Virus record (IMG/VR): IMGVR_UViG_3300006752_004097
Location: 1 to 64,000 of that record
Source of the DNA: a virus
Strand: one strand, 5' to 3'
DNA: 64,000 nt
The notes under the pieces are model-generated. The model had not been told where the DNA came from, searched no databases, and worked only from the letters and a program-made list of their open reading frames with translations. A program made the translations under genes and the position numbers. Positions 52,432-61,372 of this stretch are shown here, one piece after another. The number at the start of each line of letters is the position of its first letter. The first letter of the stretch is position 1.

Positions 52432-55203
52432 ATGAAACTTAATGAAGTAACAGCATACAATCTTAAGTCACAAGCAATATTAACAGAATCTCAGTCATGG
52501 GAAATGTTAACTGAGCAACAAAAAATCTATGTTGGTTCATGGGAAAAGAATGTTTGGCCATTAGTTGAGCAGTACAGCAACTTAATGGAAGCCGATCTTA
52601 AACCTGACGAAATACAAAAAATATTTACACAGGCTGAAAAAATATCAATTGAAGGCGGTGAGAATTTAACAGCATTAGGTAAAGCAGGTAAAGTAACTGC
52701 TGAAGTTTCAGGCAAGATGAAAACTGAAATTGACAAGTTAATGGATGCCGCGGCAAATAGCGGACCTGTTAAAAACTTTGATGCACAGTTTGAAAAACTA
52801 AAAACACAATTAAAGACCAAAGTAAAAGATATGCCCGGCGGTCAAAAAATCCTTGCAGGAGTTGACAAGTGGGGCGGATTTGCAAAAGACAATCCAGCCA
52901 AGAGTGCATTTATTATTGGTGCAATGACATCAGTACTTGCATTTGCAAGTGGTGGTATTTTAAGTGGTGCCGCAATTGGTTTCTTCTTAAAGTTAGCAAA
53001 CAACACTATTAAGGGCGATAAACTATCAACAGCAGTTGCTAAAGGTGTTAAAGGCGCGGCAATTGGTGCTATTGCAGGTGCGTTGGGCGATGCTATATCA
53101 GGAACAGCAGAAGATATGTTCCCAGCAGAGATTACACAAACATTTATGACTACCAATGGCGAGATAGATATAACAGAACTAACAGCCATGGGTGCAGACA
53201 GTATCGAAGACTTAGATTCTGAAGCAATTAAAGAACTTATTCAAACACGTACAGCAATGATACAGATGATGCCTAAATTAGACGATGAAGCATCAGCAGT
53301 ATTAGATAAACAGTTAGACGCATTAAACGATAAAATATTCGAACTTGAACCAGATGGTAAAAATGTAAAACAAGCAATTGACAATCTTCAAACTAAATTT
53401 AACATTGAAGGTGAAGGCATTGACGTTGTTGTAAAATCAAACACTACAGGTGATGCAAACGTTACTTTAGCAGATCCAGATAAGTTAGGTGATGAAGGCG
53501 ACTACGGTTCAGGACCTGAGCAAGATGTAGGTGGTACTGGCAAAGACACAGTTGACACAACAAGTACTGCTGACCCAGACGGAGATGTAGGTGCTGAAGG
53601 AACTGTAAAAGCACAGTATAGCAAAGAAGAAATGAACGAACTTGGTATGGACACAAGTGAACAACCAACAAGTACAGGAATTGCTAAACTTGGTGACGAA
53701 CTTGATTTAAGTCCAGAACAAGTTGAAAAACTTCAATCAGTTTATCAAATGGAAAAAGCAGTTTCAACCAGAGAGTTTATGGGCATAAAAATGTCCGCTG
53801 ACACTTCAATAAAAGATTTTGCAGGTAGTACACCACAAGTAGTTGACGGACTTGAAGGCGAGTATGAAGCAGGATCAGTATTTAAAAAGACTATTGAAAC
53901 TAAAATTCCAGGTTCAGACAAACCATGGAGTGCATTAGTTACAGGTTCAGTTGAAGGTGTAGATGCAGAAGGAAATATTGTTTACTCAATGTCTAAAGTA
54001 TTTGTAGGTCCGGAAGTAATGGACAGTGAATTCTGGGCAATCATTGATTCACTACCAGAAGACCAAAAAGACAGAATGATGGACATGTTTGATACATGGA
54101 AAGAAACAGCAGAATTAGAAACAGGCATTGATACATTCAAACAAGACATGGCTGAAAAAATTATGCAAGGTGCGGCGGCAGTTGCACTTGGTGGAGCATT
54201 AGCCAAATCAGAATATGTAGAAAAAGGTGCAAAGAAAGAATCAAAAGTTTATAAAAATGCAGAACAGTTAGAAGAACAATACTTTAACGAGTTAGAAGAT
54301 TACATTCTTAATGAAATAGACATTAAACAAATGGCTAAGAAAGCCGCGGCAGGTGCGGCTAACATAGGTAAAGCGGCGGCTAAAGGTACAGGTAAAGCAG
54401 TAGGCGCTGGCTTAGACAAAGCAGGTGCAGTAGCAAACAAAGGTATTGGCAAGGCTGTAGGCGCAGTTTCAGGCGCGGCTAAAAAAGCAGGTAAAGAATT
54501 AGGACAGAAAGTTACAACACGTAAACTTAACAAGGCTTGGACAAAAGCAGGTGAACCTACAGACATTGGTTCTATTACTAATATACTTTCAGCACAAGGA
54601 TTAAGCGATGAGCAGATCGGTACAGTTGCTAAAGATACAGGGCAACCTCTTAAGAAAGATCCAAACGCCGGTGGACAAGATCCAGAAGGCGAAACTGGTA
54701 GCACGGCGAGTTCGGGAGGTGTTAAAGGTGGTAAAGGAACTAAATCAAGTCCAGACCCTAAAGCAGACAAAGACGGTGACGGAATAGCAGACGGAAGTAG
54801 TGCATCAACATTACAAGGCAAGGCTTCCAAAGATCCATTTAACGATGGGCCGTTCGATATGAAGTCAAGTCCACCTAAGGGTACAAACGCAGGTGCAACT
54901 AAAGATGACTTTGAATGGAAAGGCGCACAGTGGATTAGCACATCTACAGGAAAAGTTGCAGACAAGGCAACAGCGGCAAAACTTGGTAATCCTAAAATAA
55001 ACGAATTAATACGTGAGATTCAAAAAGCAAAAGTTGAAAAACTTGTTGTAGATTATCTTGCAGGATCGGATAAGAAAGCACCAGCGGCTAAACCAGCGGC
55101 TAAACCAGCAGTTACAAAAACAATGACTTCTAAAGCGGCTAAGAAAGCACCAGCACCAGCACCAGGCGATGCAGGTGGCAAGTACGCTTCAATTCAAAAC
55201 TAA
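52432..55203 (+). CDS. Large putative virion structural protein
   Basis: From the ATG at 52432, 1 bp after the previous stop, the protein has 923 residues; the frame is open further upstream but only inside the preceding gene. Residues about 150-225 contain two hydrophobic Gly/Ala-rich stretches (SAFIIGAMTSVLAFASGGILSGAAIGFF and GAAIGAIAGALGDAI), like glycine-zipper segments that can enter membranes. The middle is acidic. Another Ala/Gly/Lys region lies near 640-710 (KKAAAGAANIGKAAAKGTGKAVGAG). DPKADKDGDGIADG near 774 resembles a calcium-binding type 3 repeat. It may be an internal or injected protein, but that is inference. Confidence 0.55.
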   Translation: MKLNEVTAYNLKSQAILTESQSWEMLTEQQKIYVGSWEKNVWPLVEQYSNLMEADLKPDEIQKIFTQAEKISIEGGENLTALGKAGKVTAEVSGKMKTEIDKLMDAAANSGPVKNFDAQFEKLKTQLKTKVKDMPGGQKILAGVDKWGGFAKDNPAKSAFIIGAMTSVLAFASGGILSGAAIGFFLKLANNTIKGDKLSTAVAKGVKGAAIGAIAGALGDAISGTAEDMFPAEITQTFMTTNGEIDITELTAMGADSIEDLDSEAIKELIQTRTAMIQMMPKLDDEASAVLDKQLDALNDKIFELEPDGKNVKQAIDNLQTKFNIEGEGIDVVVKSNTTGDANVTLADPDKLGDEGDYGSGPEQDVGGTGKDTVDTTSTADPDGDVGAEGTVKAQYSKEEMNELGMDTSEQPTSTGIAKLGDELDLSPEQVEKLQSVYQMEKAVSTREFMGIKMSADTSIKDFAGSTPQVVDGLEGEYEAGSVFKKTIETKIPGSDKPWSALVTGSVEGVDAEGNIVYSMSKVFVGPEVMDSEFWAIIDSLPEDQKDRMMDMFDTWKETAELETGIDTFKQDMAEKIMQGAAAVALGGALAKSEYVEKGAKKESKVYKNAEQLEEQYFNELEDYILNEIDIKQMAKKAAAGAANIGKAAAKGTGKAVGAGLDKAGAVANKGIGKAVGAVSGAAKKAGKELGQKVTTRKLNKAWTKAGEPTDIGSITNILSAQGLSDEQIGTVAKDTGQPLKKDPNAGGQDPEGETGSTASSGGVKGGKGTKSSPDPKADKDGDGIADGSSASTLQGKASKDPFNDGPFDMKSSPPKGTNAGATKDDFEWKGAQWISTSTGKVADKATAAKLGNPKINELIREIQKAKVEKLVVDYLAGSDKKAPAAKPAAKPAVTKTMTSKAAKKAPAPAPGDAGGKYASIQN

Positions 55204-55206
55204 TAA

Positions 55207-55446
55207 TTAAAAGAACGGCAATCCGGACTTCTTAGTAGTTTCCATATTATCTTCTACGATTTTTTTGACCATGTCTCGGTCTTCAGGACCCATATCATAT
55301 GCTTCAGATAGAGTTACTCCACCACGCATATACCAAACAAGTTTAAGAATATTGTGTCTTAGTTCTTTGGCTGAGTTTTCAAGATCAGTAACTTCTTTCT
55401 GGATTTTGTCAAGAGGCCACTGTGCTATTTGCGTACGAAAAAATTT
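55207..55446 (-). CDS. -1 frame extension of gp26 by probable programmed frameshift
   Basis: Beyond the slippery run AAATTTTTTC (55446-55437) the -1 frame is open for 76 codons to the TAA at 55207. It encodes WPLDKIQKEVTDLENSAKELRH followed by LKLVWYMRGGVTLSEAYDMGPEDRDMVKKIVEDNMETT, a helical, charged sequence ending GLPFF. A stop lies six codons upstream of the CGT in this frame, and no ATG, GTG or TTG occurs before codon 37, in the middle of the likely folded part. Separate initiation is therefore unlikely. The product would be gp26 with a 76-residue tail. It ends 3 bp from the stop of the convergent plus-strand gene. Confidence 0.65.
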   Translation of the reverse strand, partial: KFFRTQIAQWPLDKIQKEVTDLENSAKELRHNILKLVWYMRGGVTLSEAYDMGPEDRDMVKKIVEDNMETTKKSGLPFF

Positions 55447-56357
55447 GATTGGTCAAACGACACTGGTACCTCCCAAGTTTCAGGTGCACCTGCCGCCTTC
55501 TCTTCATCTGTTGCTTGTGCAACTAATGGTTTAAGTGAATGATCATTTCTTTTGTGTTCTATTGACTTTTTAACTCCATCAAAAATTTCTCCTGATGTTT
55601 GTTCAAAGAACTCAAGTATATGTTTCTTATCTGTTACTTTATCTTCAGCACCAAATTGAACCCAATCCATTTGTGTTACTACAGCGTCTAAAGTCATTGA
55701 AGTTAGTTTACCAAAACTTTGATTAAACTTCTTCATTTTTTCTTCTTCACTTAAATCTGTATCAGCAATGGTTTGCATCATACGTTGTTCTTCAAATGCC
55801 TTTAATGCAGTTTTTGTAAACTGTCTATAATTTAAAGGTCTAATATTAAATGTAAATCCGTTGCTTACATATAATGGGTCGTATGTTCTACCTTGTACAG
55901 TATCTAATAACATAATTAAATCTACTTCTACGTCCTTAGTCATTTCTGTGTTTGGAACCTGTGAAGTAATTGTAAGTTTTTCTCCATAAGTAGCAATCCT
56001 TACAGCAATCAAAATAGCATCAAGGTCTAAACTTGGTGTATCGTATGCATTTTTAATATTAGGAATACAACTTTGAATCATTGTTACTGTTGACTCACCG
56101 TTAATAAGTGCGTCTGGTGTTTTTAATACTAACTCATCTTTGGCAGTCATTGGATAGACTGGAACTTCACCATTTTCTGGTAAGTCAAGTGATCCTTCTG
56201 GCCAATATGATCCGCCTGACGGAAGTTTAAGATACAGTTTTGGCTGTCGAAAATGCTTCGTTAGGGGATTTGCCCGAACCGGTTGTACTGGTGTACCCGG
56301 TTGTGGTCCATTAGGCATCATTGGTATACCGCCTTGTGGAATTTTATTTTCTGACAT
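55425..56357 (-). CDS. 26: Baseplate hub/assembly protein gp26
   Basis: The 310-residue zero-frame product fits the T4 baseplate protein family of gp26. After a Pro/Gly-rich start come YLKLPSGGSYWPEGSLDLPENGEVPVYPMTAKDELVLKTPDALINGES (about 42-89) and IRPLNYRQFTKTALKAFEEQ. T4 gp26 (208 residues) is needed for hub assembly; some authors regard it as a tail assembly chaperone. The last codons lie on the slippery sequence T TTT TTC, so a fraction may be extended by 76 residues (55207-55446). The gene is divergent from tape-measure gene 29. An ATAAATAC late box lies 32 bp upstream, with GCAGGAG as ribosome site. Confidence 0.85.
   Translation of the reverse strand: MSENKIPQGGIPMMPNGPQPGTPVQPVRANPLTKHFRQPKLYLKLPSGGSYWPEGSLDLPENGEVPVYPMTAKDELVLKTPDALINGESTVTMIQSCIPNIKNAYDTPSLDLDAILIAVRIATYGEKLTITSQVPNTEMTKDVEVDLIMLLDTVQGRTYDPLYVSNGFTFNIRPLNYRQFTKTALKAFEEQRMMQTIADTDLSEEEKMKKFNQSFGKLTSMTLDAVVTQMDWVQFGAEDKVTDKKHILEFFEQTSGEIFDGVKKSIEHKRNDHSLKPLVAQATDEEKAAGAPETWEVPVSFDQSNFFVRK
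55437..55443 (-). promoter_or_regulatory. Slippery heptamer T TTT TTC at the end of gene 26
   Basis: Read in the gp26 frame the sequence is T TTT TTC, preceded by A AAT, so both codon positions can re-pair after a -1 slip to TTT TTT. Five codons later the zero frame stops at TAG. No strong pseudoknot is obvious downstream, and GGGAGGT upstream is about 23 bases away, farther than usual for a stimulatory ribosome site. Confidence 0.6.
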
Positions 56358-56368
56358 ATTTTTCTCCT

Positions 56369-56376
56369 GCTAAATA
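56369..56376 (+). promoter_or_regulatory. Late promoter box for gene 29
   Basis: GCTAAATA keeps the TAAATA core of late promoters and is followed by GTTATAG, as is the box at 51742-51749. It lies 47 bp before the gene 29 ATG. The match is weaker than for the other boxes. Confidence 0.4.
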
Positions 56377-56388
56377 GTTATAGCAAAA

Positions 56389-56396
56389 GTATTTAT
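56389..56396 (-). promoter_or_regulatory. Late promoter box for gene 26
   Basis: ATAAATAC on the minus strand lies 32 bp before the gp26 ATG, in the 66-bp gap between genes 26 and 29. It faces away from the plus-strand box at 56369-56376, so the two transcripts would cross each other over a short distance. Confidence 0.6.
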
Positions 56397-56423
56397 TGCA
56401 TTTATAAAGTGAGTATTTAATTA

Positions 56424-58685
56424 ATGGCTGTAACAGCAGATATACCCGGAATTGGAAATATACAGATCCAAGACGCGGCTACCGAAGCGACACTAAAAGA
56501 CATCCTTGCGGCTCTAAAGAAGGGTAACAAAGGTGGAGGCGGTGGAGCGGCTGGAGGCGGTGGCGGAGGTGCTGGCGGAATGGCAGGCGTAATGGAAAAA
56601 GCCGCCAAGAAAACTGGAAACTTTGCAGACGAAATAGAATCTACTACTTCTGTACTTGGAGATTTTGGTAGAGGCTTGTCAATGGTTGGTGGAATGTTCA
56701 CCAAAGGTATTGGAATGGCCGCAGGTGCTGTAACTGGATTAGCAAGTGAGTTCATGGGTACCAGCGTTAAGATGAGCGACTTTGCTTCACAACTTCCTGT
56801 AGTTGGAAATGCATTAGGCGGAATATTACAAGTTGTTGAAGGCAGTGTACAGGAATTTAGAACTTTATCAGAAGTAGGTGCAAGTTTTGGTAACAACATT
56901 GTTGAAATGAACTTGGCGGCATCAAATGCTGGAATGAGTTTAGAAAGTTTCTCAGGATTTGTAGTTAATCAATCACAAAACATGATGCTATTAGGAGGAA
57001 CTACTTCTAATGGTGCAAAAGAGTTTGGAAAATTAATTAAGAGTTTACCAAGAAAAGAATTTATGGGAATGGGGTATGAAATGGATGCCCTTGCTGAACA
57101 CACTGCTGAGTACATGGAACAACAAGCCATGCAAGGCAGACTTGCTGGAAGATCACAAGCACAATTAAAAGCAGGTTCAGAAGCATACCTAATGCAGATT
57201 GACAGACTTGCTAAAGTAACAGGTAAGTCACGTAAAGAAGCAGAAGCACTATTAAAGAAACAAAGTGCTGAAGCAAACGTAATGGTTATGGCAAGTAAAC
57301 TGTCAGGACAAGCATTAACCAACTTCCAAGACGGACTTGCATTTGTTGATTCAGAATTACCAGGATTTAGTAACGCTATTAAAGATATGGCAGACGGTGT
57401 TGCACAAACTCCATTAGCACAAAAACTTGCGGCAACTATACCAGGCTTTGCAGACTTACAGAAACAACTTGGCGACGGTTCAATTAGTCAAGAAGAATAT
57501 GTTAAGAAAATGGCAGGCTTTGGACCACAAATGGACGAATTCTTTAAGAACATGGATCCAGCACAAGTATCAGCGTTGATGGGTAAAGAAGGTTTTGAAG
57601 GTATGACATCGGGTCTTGCAGAATTTAATAAAATGTCTGCAAAATATCGAGACGCAGACTTTAAAGCAATGGAGGCAGAACAACAACAACGTGATAAAAC
57701 TACACAAACAGTTTCCGAGTTTGAAGTAGCAATAACAGAAATGCGTAACAAAATTAAAACAACTGTACTTGACAGTGGATTGTTTGATTTGTTTATGGAA
57801 GGTATTGGCAAGTTTACTTCTTGGTTTACTGCTGAGGGTGAAGACGGTATTTCTGCTATGGACAAATACTTAGACGAACTTCTCTTATACGGTGAAGAGT
57901 TAGCGGCATTCTTAAAAGATACCTGGGAAGCATCAGACGGTGACTTAGGTACATTCTTTAGCACAGTTTGGGAAGATAGATTCAAACCTATGATTGATAA
58001 AGGATTTGATAAAGTTGGAGAAATGTTTGGCGATTGGTTTGGAGACTTCTTCAAAGAACATATTGGAACAGTAATTACTGGTGTACTTGGTGGACTTGCA
58101 GGATTAATACTTGCAGGGTTTGTAACATCATTACTACCAGCAGTGTTTGGAATTATACTTGGACCAATTATTGCACCATTCCTTGCAATCGGTGCGGCAT
58201 TAGTTGCTATATTTGGTTGGGAAACAATTAAAGGTTGGGTAGCACCAATATGGGACGTTCTATCAGGAATGTTTGGTTGGATTGGAGACTTCTTTGGAGG
58301 TCTCTGGGAAAAGACAAAGAATCTTGGTAAGAAACTTAATCCATTAAATTGGTTTGGTGGCGACGATGACGATGATGTAACTGATAAGCACGTAAAGAAA
58401 AACCAAATTTCATCAACAATTGAAATGCCAGGAACACCAGCAACTGTAACAGCAGGGACGATGCCAGACTATGAAATGCCAGCAGTTACTACACCAGAAG
58501 TTGATACTGCCAAAATTGTTGCCGATTCAGGAGTCACAAAAATGCTGGCAGACACCACAGACACGGTAAATAGTAACAGTAGCGATTTGTTATTAACAAC
58601 ATTAGGTGAACAAAACAAAATTTTGAAGCAGTTACTACGTGCAACAAATAGTTTGCAAGGTAATATGTTGAAAGGACCTGCATAA
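56424..58685 (+). CDS. 29: Tail tape measure / baseplate hub protein gp29-like
   Basis: The 753-residue protein has a tape-measure layout: an N-terminal part with a glycine-rich linker (about 32-57), a long helical body (MVGGMFTKGIGMAAGAVTGLASEF; LQVVEGSVQEFRTLSEVGASFGNN), a hydrophobic stretch at about 543-597 (TVITGVLGGLAGLILAGF then IILGPIIAPFLAIGAALVAIFGW) and a helical C-terminal end (LGEQNKILKQLLRATNSLQ). T4 gp29 (590) sets tail-tube length, so a somewhat longer tail would be expected here. It stands next to gp26, its likely assembly partner. The portal gene follows after 1 bp. Confidence 0.8.
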   Translation: MAVTADIPGIGNIQIQDAATEATLKDILAALKKGNKGGGGGAAGGGGGGAGGMAGVMEKAAKKTGNFADEIESTTSVLGDFGRGLSMVGGMFTKGIGMAAGAVTGLASEFMGTSVKMSDFASQLPVVGNALGGILQVVEGSVQEFRTLSEVGASFGNNIVEMNLAASNAGMSLESFSGFVVNQSQNMMLLGGTTSNGAKEFGKLIKSLPRKEFMGMGYEMDALAEHTAEYMEQQAMQGRLAGRSQAQLKAGSEAYLMQIDRLAKVTGKSRKEAEALLKKQSAEANVMVMASKLSGQALTNFQDGLAFVDSELPGFSNAIKDMADGVAQTPLAQKLAATIPGFADLQKQLGDGSISQEEYVKKMAGFGPQMDEFFKNMDPAQVSALMGKEGFEGMTSGLAEFNKMSAKYRDADFKAMEAEQQQRDKTTQTVSEFEVAITEMRNKIKTTVLDSGLFDLFMEGIGKFTSWFTAEGEDGISAMDKYLDELLLYGEELAAFLKDTWEASDGDLGTFFSTVWEDRFKPMIDKGFDKVGEMFGDWFGDFFKEHIGTVITGVLGGLAGLILAGFVTSLLPAVFGIILGPIIAPFLAIGAALVAIFGWETIKGWVAPIWDVLSGMFGWIGDFFGGLWEKTKNLGKKLNPLNWFGGDDDDDVTDKHVKKNQISSTIEMPGTPATVTAGTMPDYEMPAVTTPEVDTAKIVADSGVTKMLADTTDTVNSNSSDLLLTTLGEQNKILKQLLRATNSLQGNMLKGPA

Positions 58686-58686
58686 T

Positions 58687-60450
58687 ATGAGCTGGAAAAG
58701 ATACTTTACAAATGTGCCAACAGGCAATAACGACAACGGTAACATGAGCCCGTTCAGTGGACGTGGCGGTAATGAGCCTGGTCCAGCAAGATCCAATTAT
58801 TCATCATACCTACCAGATGTATATGTTGGTAGTCCAAACCGTGTTGAACGTTATGGACAATACAACACTATGGACAACGACAGTGAAGTAAATGCGGCTT
58901 TAGATATTTTAGCAGAATTTTGCTCACAACAAAATCCAAGAAATTTAACACCATTTGAACTTAACTTTAATAAACAAGCAACAAACAGTGAAATTACTGT
59001 ATTAGGACAATACTTAAAACAGTGGTCTAAATTACAGAAGTTTGACACTAAGATGTTTAGAGTTGTTCGTAATACATTCAAATATGGCGATGCATTTTTT
59101 GTTAGAGATCCAGAAACTAAAAGATGGTTTTATATTGATCCTGCAAAAGTAGTACGTATTATTGTAAACGAATCAGAAGGTAAAAAACCTGAGCAATATA
59201 TTATTAAAGATATTAACTTTAATTTTAGAGATCAAATTATTACTGATCCACATATTACAAGCGGAAATATTACAGGCGGTGGAACATCGTCAGGTTCACA
59301 AGGTTATCAATCAGGTGGCGCACAAGGTGCAGTTGGTAATACAGGAACATCACAATCAGGATCAAGATTTAATGTAAACAACAGAGAAGTTGCAATTGAT
59401 GCAGAACATGTTGTACATTTAAGTTTATCAGAAGGGTTAGACAACAACTATCCATTTGGTAATTCATTACTTGAAAGTATCTTTAAAGTTTACAAACAAA
59501 AAGAATTACTTGAAGACGCAATTATTATTTACAGAACACAAAGAGCACCAGAACGTAGAGTGTTTTACATTGACGTAGGTAACATGCCATCACACCTTGC
59601 TATGCAGTTTGTAGAACGTGTTAAAACAGAAATACACCAAAGACGTATTCCAAGTGCAACAGGCGGTTCAACAAGTGTTATTGACAGTGCGTACAATCCT
59701 TTATCAACTAATGAAGATTACTTCTTTCCGCAAACAGCAGAAGGACGTGGATCTAAAGTTGAAACATTACCGGGTGGTACTAACTTAGGTGAGATTGATG
59801 ACTTAAAATACTTTACTAATAAACTTATTAGAGGTTTACGTATTCCAAGTAGTTACTTGCCAACAGCGGCACAAGACGATGCACAAACGCAAAGTAACGA
59901 TGGTAGAGTAGGTACTGCATACATACAAGAACTACGCTTTAACAAGTACTGTGAGCGTTTACAAGCACTTGTAACAGAAGAATTTAACCAAGAGTTTAAA
60001 CGTTACTTGATGGAAAAAGGAATGAACATTGATGTTTCAATGTTTGATTTAAAACTTGAGCCACCAATGAACTTTGCAAGTTACAGACAATCAGAACTTG
60101 ATAACGTAAGAATTCCAACGTTTACACAAATTATGGCAGTGCCATTTATGAGTAACAGATATGCATTGAAACGTTTCTTAGGATTAAGTTCAGAAGAGAT
60201 TGCAGAAAATGAACGTTTATGGAAAGAAGAAAATGACGAAAACTTAACTCCACCTCCAACAGACGCCGCAGGTGAAATGCGTGGCGTAGGTATTAGCGGA
60301 GCGGCAATGGACGCAGATATAGCAGGCGGGGAAGACATTGATCCAACTGCTGAGCCTGATCCAATTGCAGGAGGAGAAGCGACAGCACCTGACACAACAA
60401 CAGGCGGTGGCGCAGGCGGAGCACCTGCTCCTGAAGTTCCACCAGCATAA
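58687..60450 (+). CDS. 20: Portal protein gp20
   Basis: The 587-residue product is a clear T4-type portal: YSSYLPDVYVGSPNRVERYGQYNTMDNDSEVNAALDILAEF, FKYGDAFFVRDPETKRWFYIDP, EHVVHLSLSEGLDNNYPFGNSLLESIFKVYKQKELLEDAIIIYRTQRAPERRVFYIDVGNMP and LGEIDDLKYFTNKLIRGLRIPSSYLP. It forms the dodecameric ring at the head vertex through which DNA passes. Two less usual parts are a Gly/Ser-rich insertion at about 195-240 (GGGTSSGSQGYQSGGAQGAV) and an Ala/Gly/Pro-rich acidic C-terminus (from about 510). The latter may be flexible or trimmed. Confidence 0.95.
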   Translation: MSWKRYFTNVPTGNNDNGNMSPFSGRGGNEPGPARSNYSSYLPDVYVGSPNRVERYGQYNTMDNDSEVNAALDILAEFCSQQNPRNLTPFELNFNKQATNSEITVLGQYLKQWSKLQKFDTKMFRVVRNTFKYGDAFFVRDPETKRWFYIDPAKVVRIIVNESEGKKPEQYIIKDINFNFRDQIITDPHITSGNITGGGTSSGSQGYQSGGAQGAVGNTGTSQSGSRFNVNNREVAIDAEHVVHLSLSEGLDNNYPFGNSLLESIFKVYKQKELLEDAIIIYRTQRAPERRVFYIDVGNMPSHLAMQFVERVKTEIHQRRIPSATGGSTSVIDSAYNPLSTNEDYFFPQTAEGRGSKVETLPGGTNLGEIDDLKYFTNKLIRGLRIPSSYLPTAAQDDAQTQSNDGRVGTAYIQELRFNKYCERLQALVTEEFNQEFKRYLMEKGMNIDVSMFDLKLEPPMNFASYRQSELDNVRIPTFTQIMAVPFMSNRYALKRFLGLSSEEIAENERLWKEENDENLTPPPTDAAGEMRGVGISGAAMDADIAGGEDIDPTAEPDPIAGGEATAPDTTTGGGAGGAPAPEVPPA

Positions 60451-60465
60451 GGAATAAATAGTTAC

Positions 60466-60705
60466 ATGATACTAAGAGAATTATTTTATTTTGATAAAGA
60501 AACACTTGAACCTACCGAGGACAAGTCATACGATTCTGTTGACGACGAAGGTGTTGTACAAAAAGATGATACTCGTAAGACACGTTTAAGCCTACGACAA
60601 ATTAATAAAGCACGTCGAGCAGGCGAATTCCACAAAGAAGAACAACAAAAAGAATTACATTTCGTAAGACAAATGTACGGATTAGCGGCACAACCTGAAG
60701 TTTAG
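60466..60705 (+). CDS. Small head-module protein of unknown function
   Basis: The 79-residue protein is charged and likely helical (RKTRLSLRQINKARRAGEFHKEEQQKELHFVRQMYGL). It stands right after the portal gene, where T4 has the small core protein gp67 (80 residues), but I see no clear sequence match. AAGGA followed by AATAAATA lies just before the ATG; the latter looks like a late box but is only 5 bp from the start. A role in prohead core or portal function is possible. Confidence 0.6.
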   Translation: MILRELFYFDKETLEPTEDKSYDSVDDEGVVQKDDTRKTRLSLRQINKARRAGEFHKEEQQKELHFVRQMYGLAAQPEV

Positions 60706-60713
60706 GAGAACCT

Positions 60714-61310
60714 ATGTCAACAGCATTCGTTGTTGGTAACGGCACAAGCCGTAAACCTATAGAGTTAGAAACTTTAAAGAAATACGGCCCAATCTATGCC
60801 TGTAATGCAGTTTACAGAGATTTCAAACCAGACCATCTTATTGCAGTTGATTCCAAAATGGTCATGGAAATCGTCAAAACAGGCTGGCAAAAGCATAACA
60901 AAGTATACACTAATCACAACAAACAATTCAAAGATATACAACATTTAAACATTTTAAACCCAAGTAAAGGTTGGAGTAGTGGTCCTACAGCATTAGATCT
61001 TGCTTCTGACCACGGACACGAGACACTTTATATATTAGGGTTCGATTTTAAAGGCACTACAGGCACCGGAAAAGGCGATGATAAGGTAAACAACTTATAC
61101 GCTGGTACATTTAATTACAAGCGAGAAAACGACCCTGCAACATATTTTGGTAATTGGGAGCGTCAAGTAGGCATAATATGCCAAAGAAATCACAGAAAGA
61201 GATATATAAGAGTAGTAGCAGAAGGAGACAAGTTCTTACCCGGAAGTCTAAAAAACTTCACAAACTTATCTCACATAACCATTGAAGATTTCCAGAAGAT
61301 CTTTGGTTAA
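60714..61310 (+). CDS. Rossmann-like protein of the head module, function unknown
   Basis: The 198-residue protein starts with STAFVVGNGTSRKPIELETLKKYGPIYACNAVYRDFKPDHLIAVDSKM, a strand-GNG-S-helix opening followed by a second strand with CNA and an AVD turn. ALDLASDHGHETLYILGFDF follows. This resembles proteins of the DUF115/glycosyltransferase-like group (MptE, Maf-type) and is unusual between portal and scaffold genes. AGGAGAACCT precedes the ATG. Enzymatic activity, for example on a sugar or nucleotide, is a guess. Confidence 0.5.
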   Translation: MSTAFVVGNGTSRKPIELETLKKYGPIYACNAVYRDFKPDHLIAVDSKMVMEIVKTGWQKHNKVYTNHNKQFKDIQHLNILNPSKGWSSGPTALDLASDHGHETLYILGFDFKGTTGTGKGDDKVNNLYAGTFNYKRENDPATYFGNWERQVGIICQRNHRKRYIRVVAEGDKFLPGSLKNFTNLSHITIEDFQKIFG

Positions 61311-61372
61311 TTTCATTAAGGTTTCAAAATCCTGCGTTTTGAGCCTATATTCCACGTATATTCCGAATAAAG

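Noticed and set aside
60453-60460. AATAAATA as a late promoter for the small gene after the portal
   Set aside because: It ends 5 bp before the ATG and the needed leader is missing; it more probably serves as part of the AAGGA ribosome-site context. A weak role for later genes cannot be excluded.
61315-61345. GGTTTCAAAATCC as the T-arm of a tRNA in the gap 61311-61424
   Set aside because: The stem does not pair over five bases and no acceptor, D or anticodon arm could be built around it.
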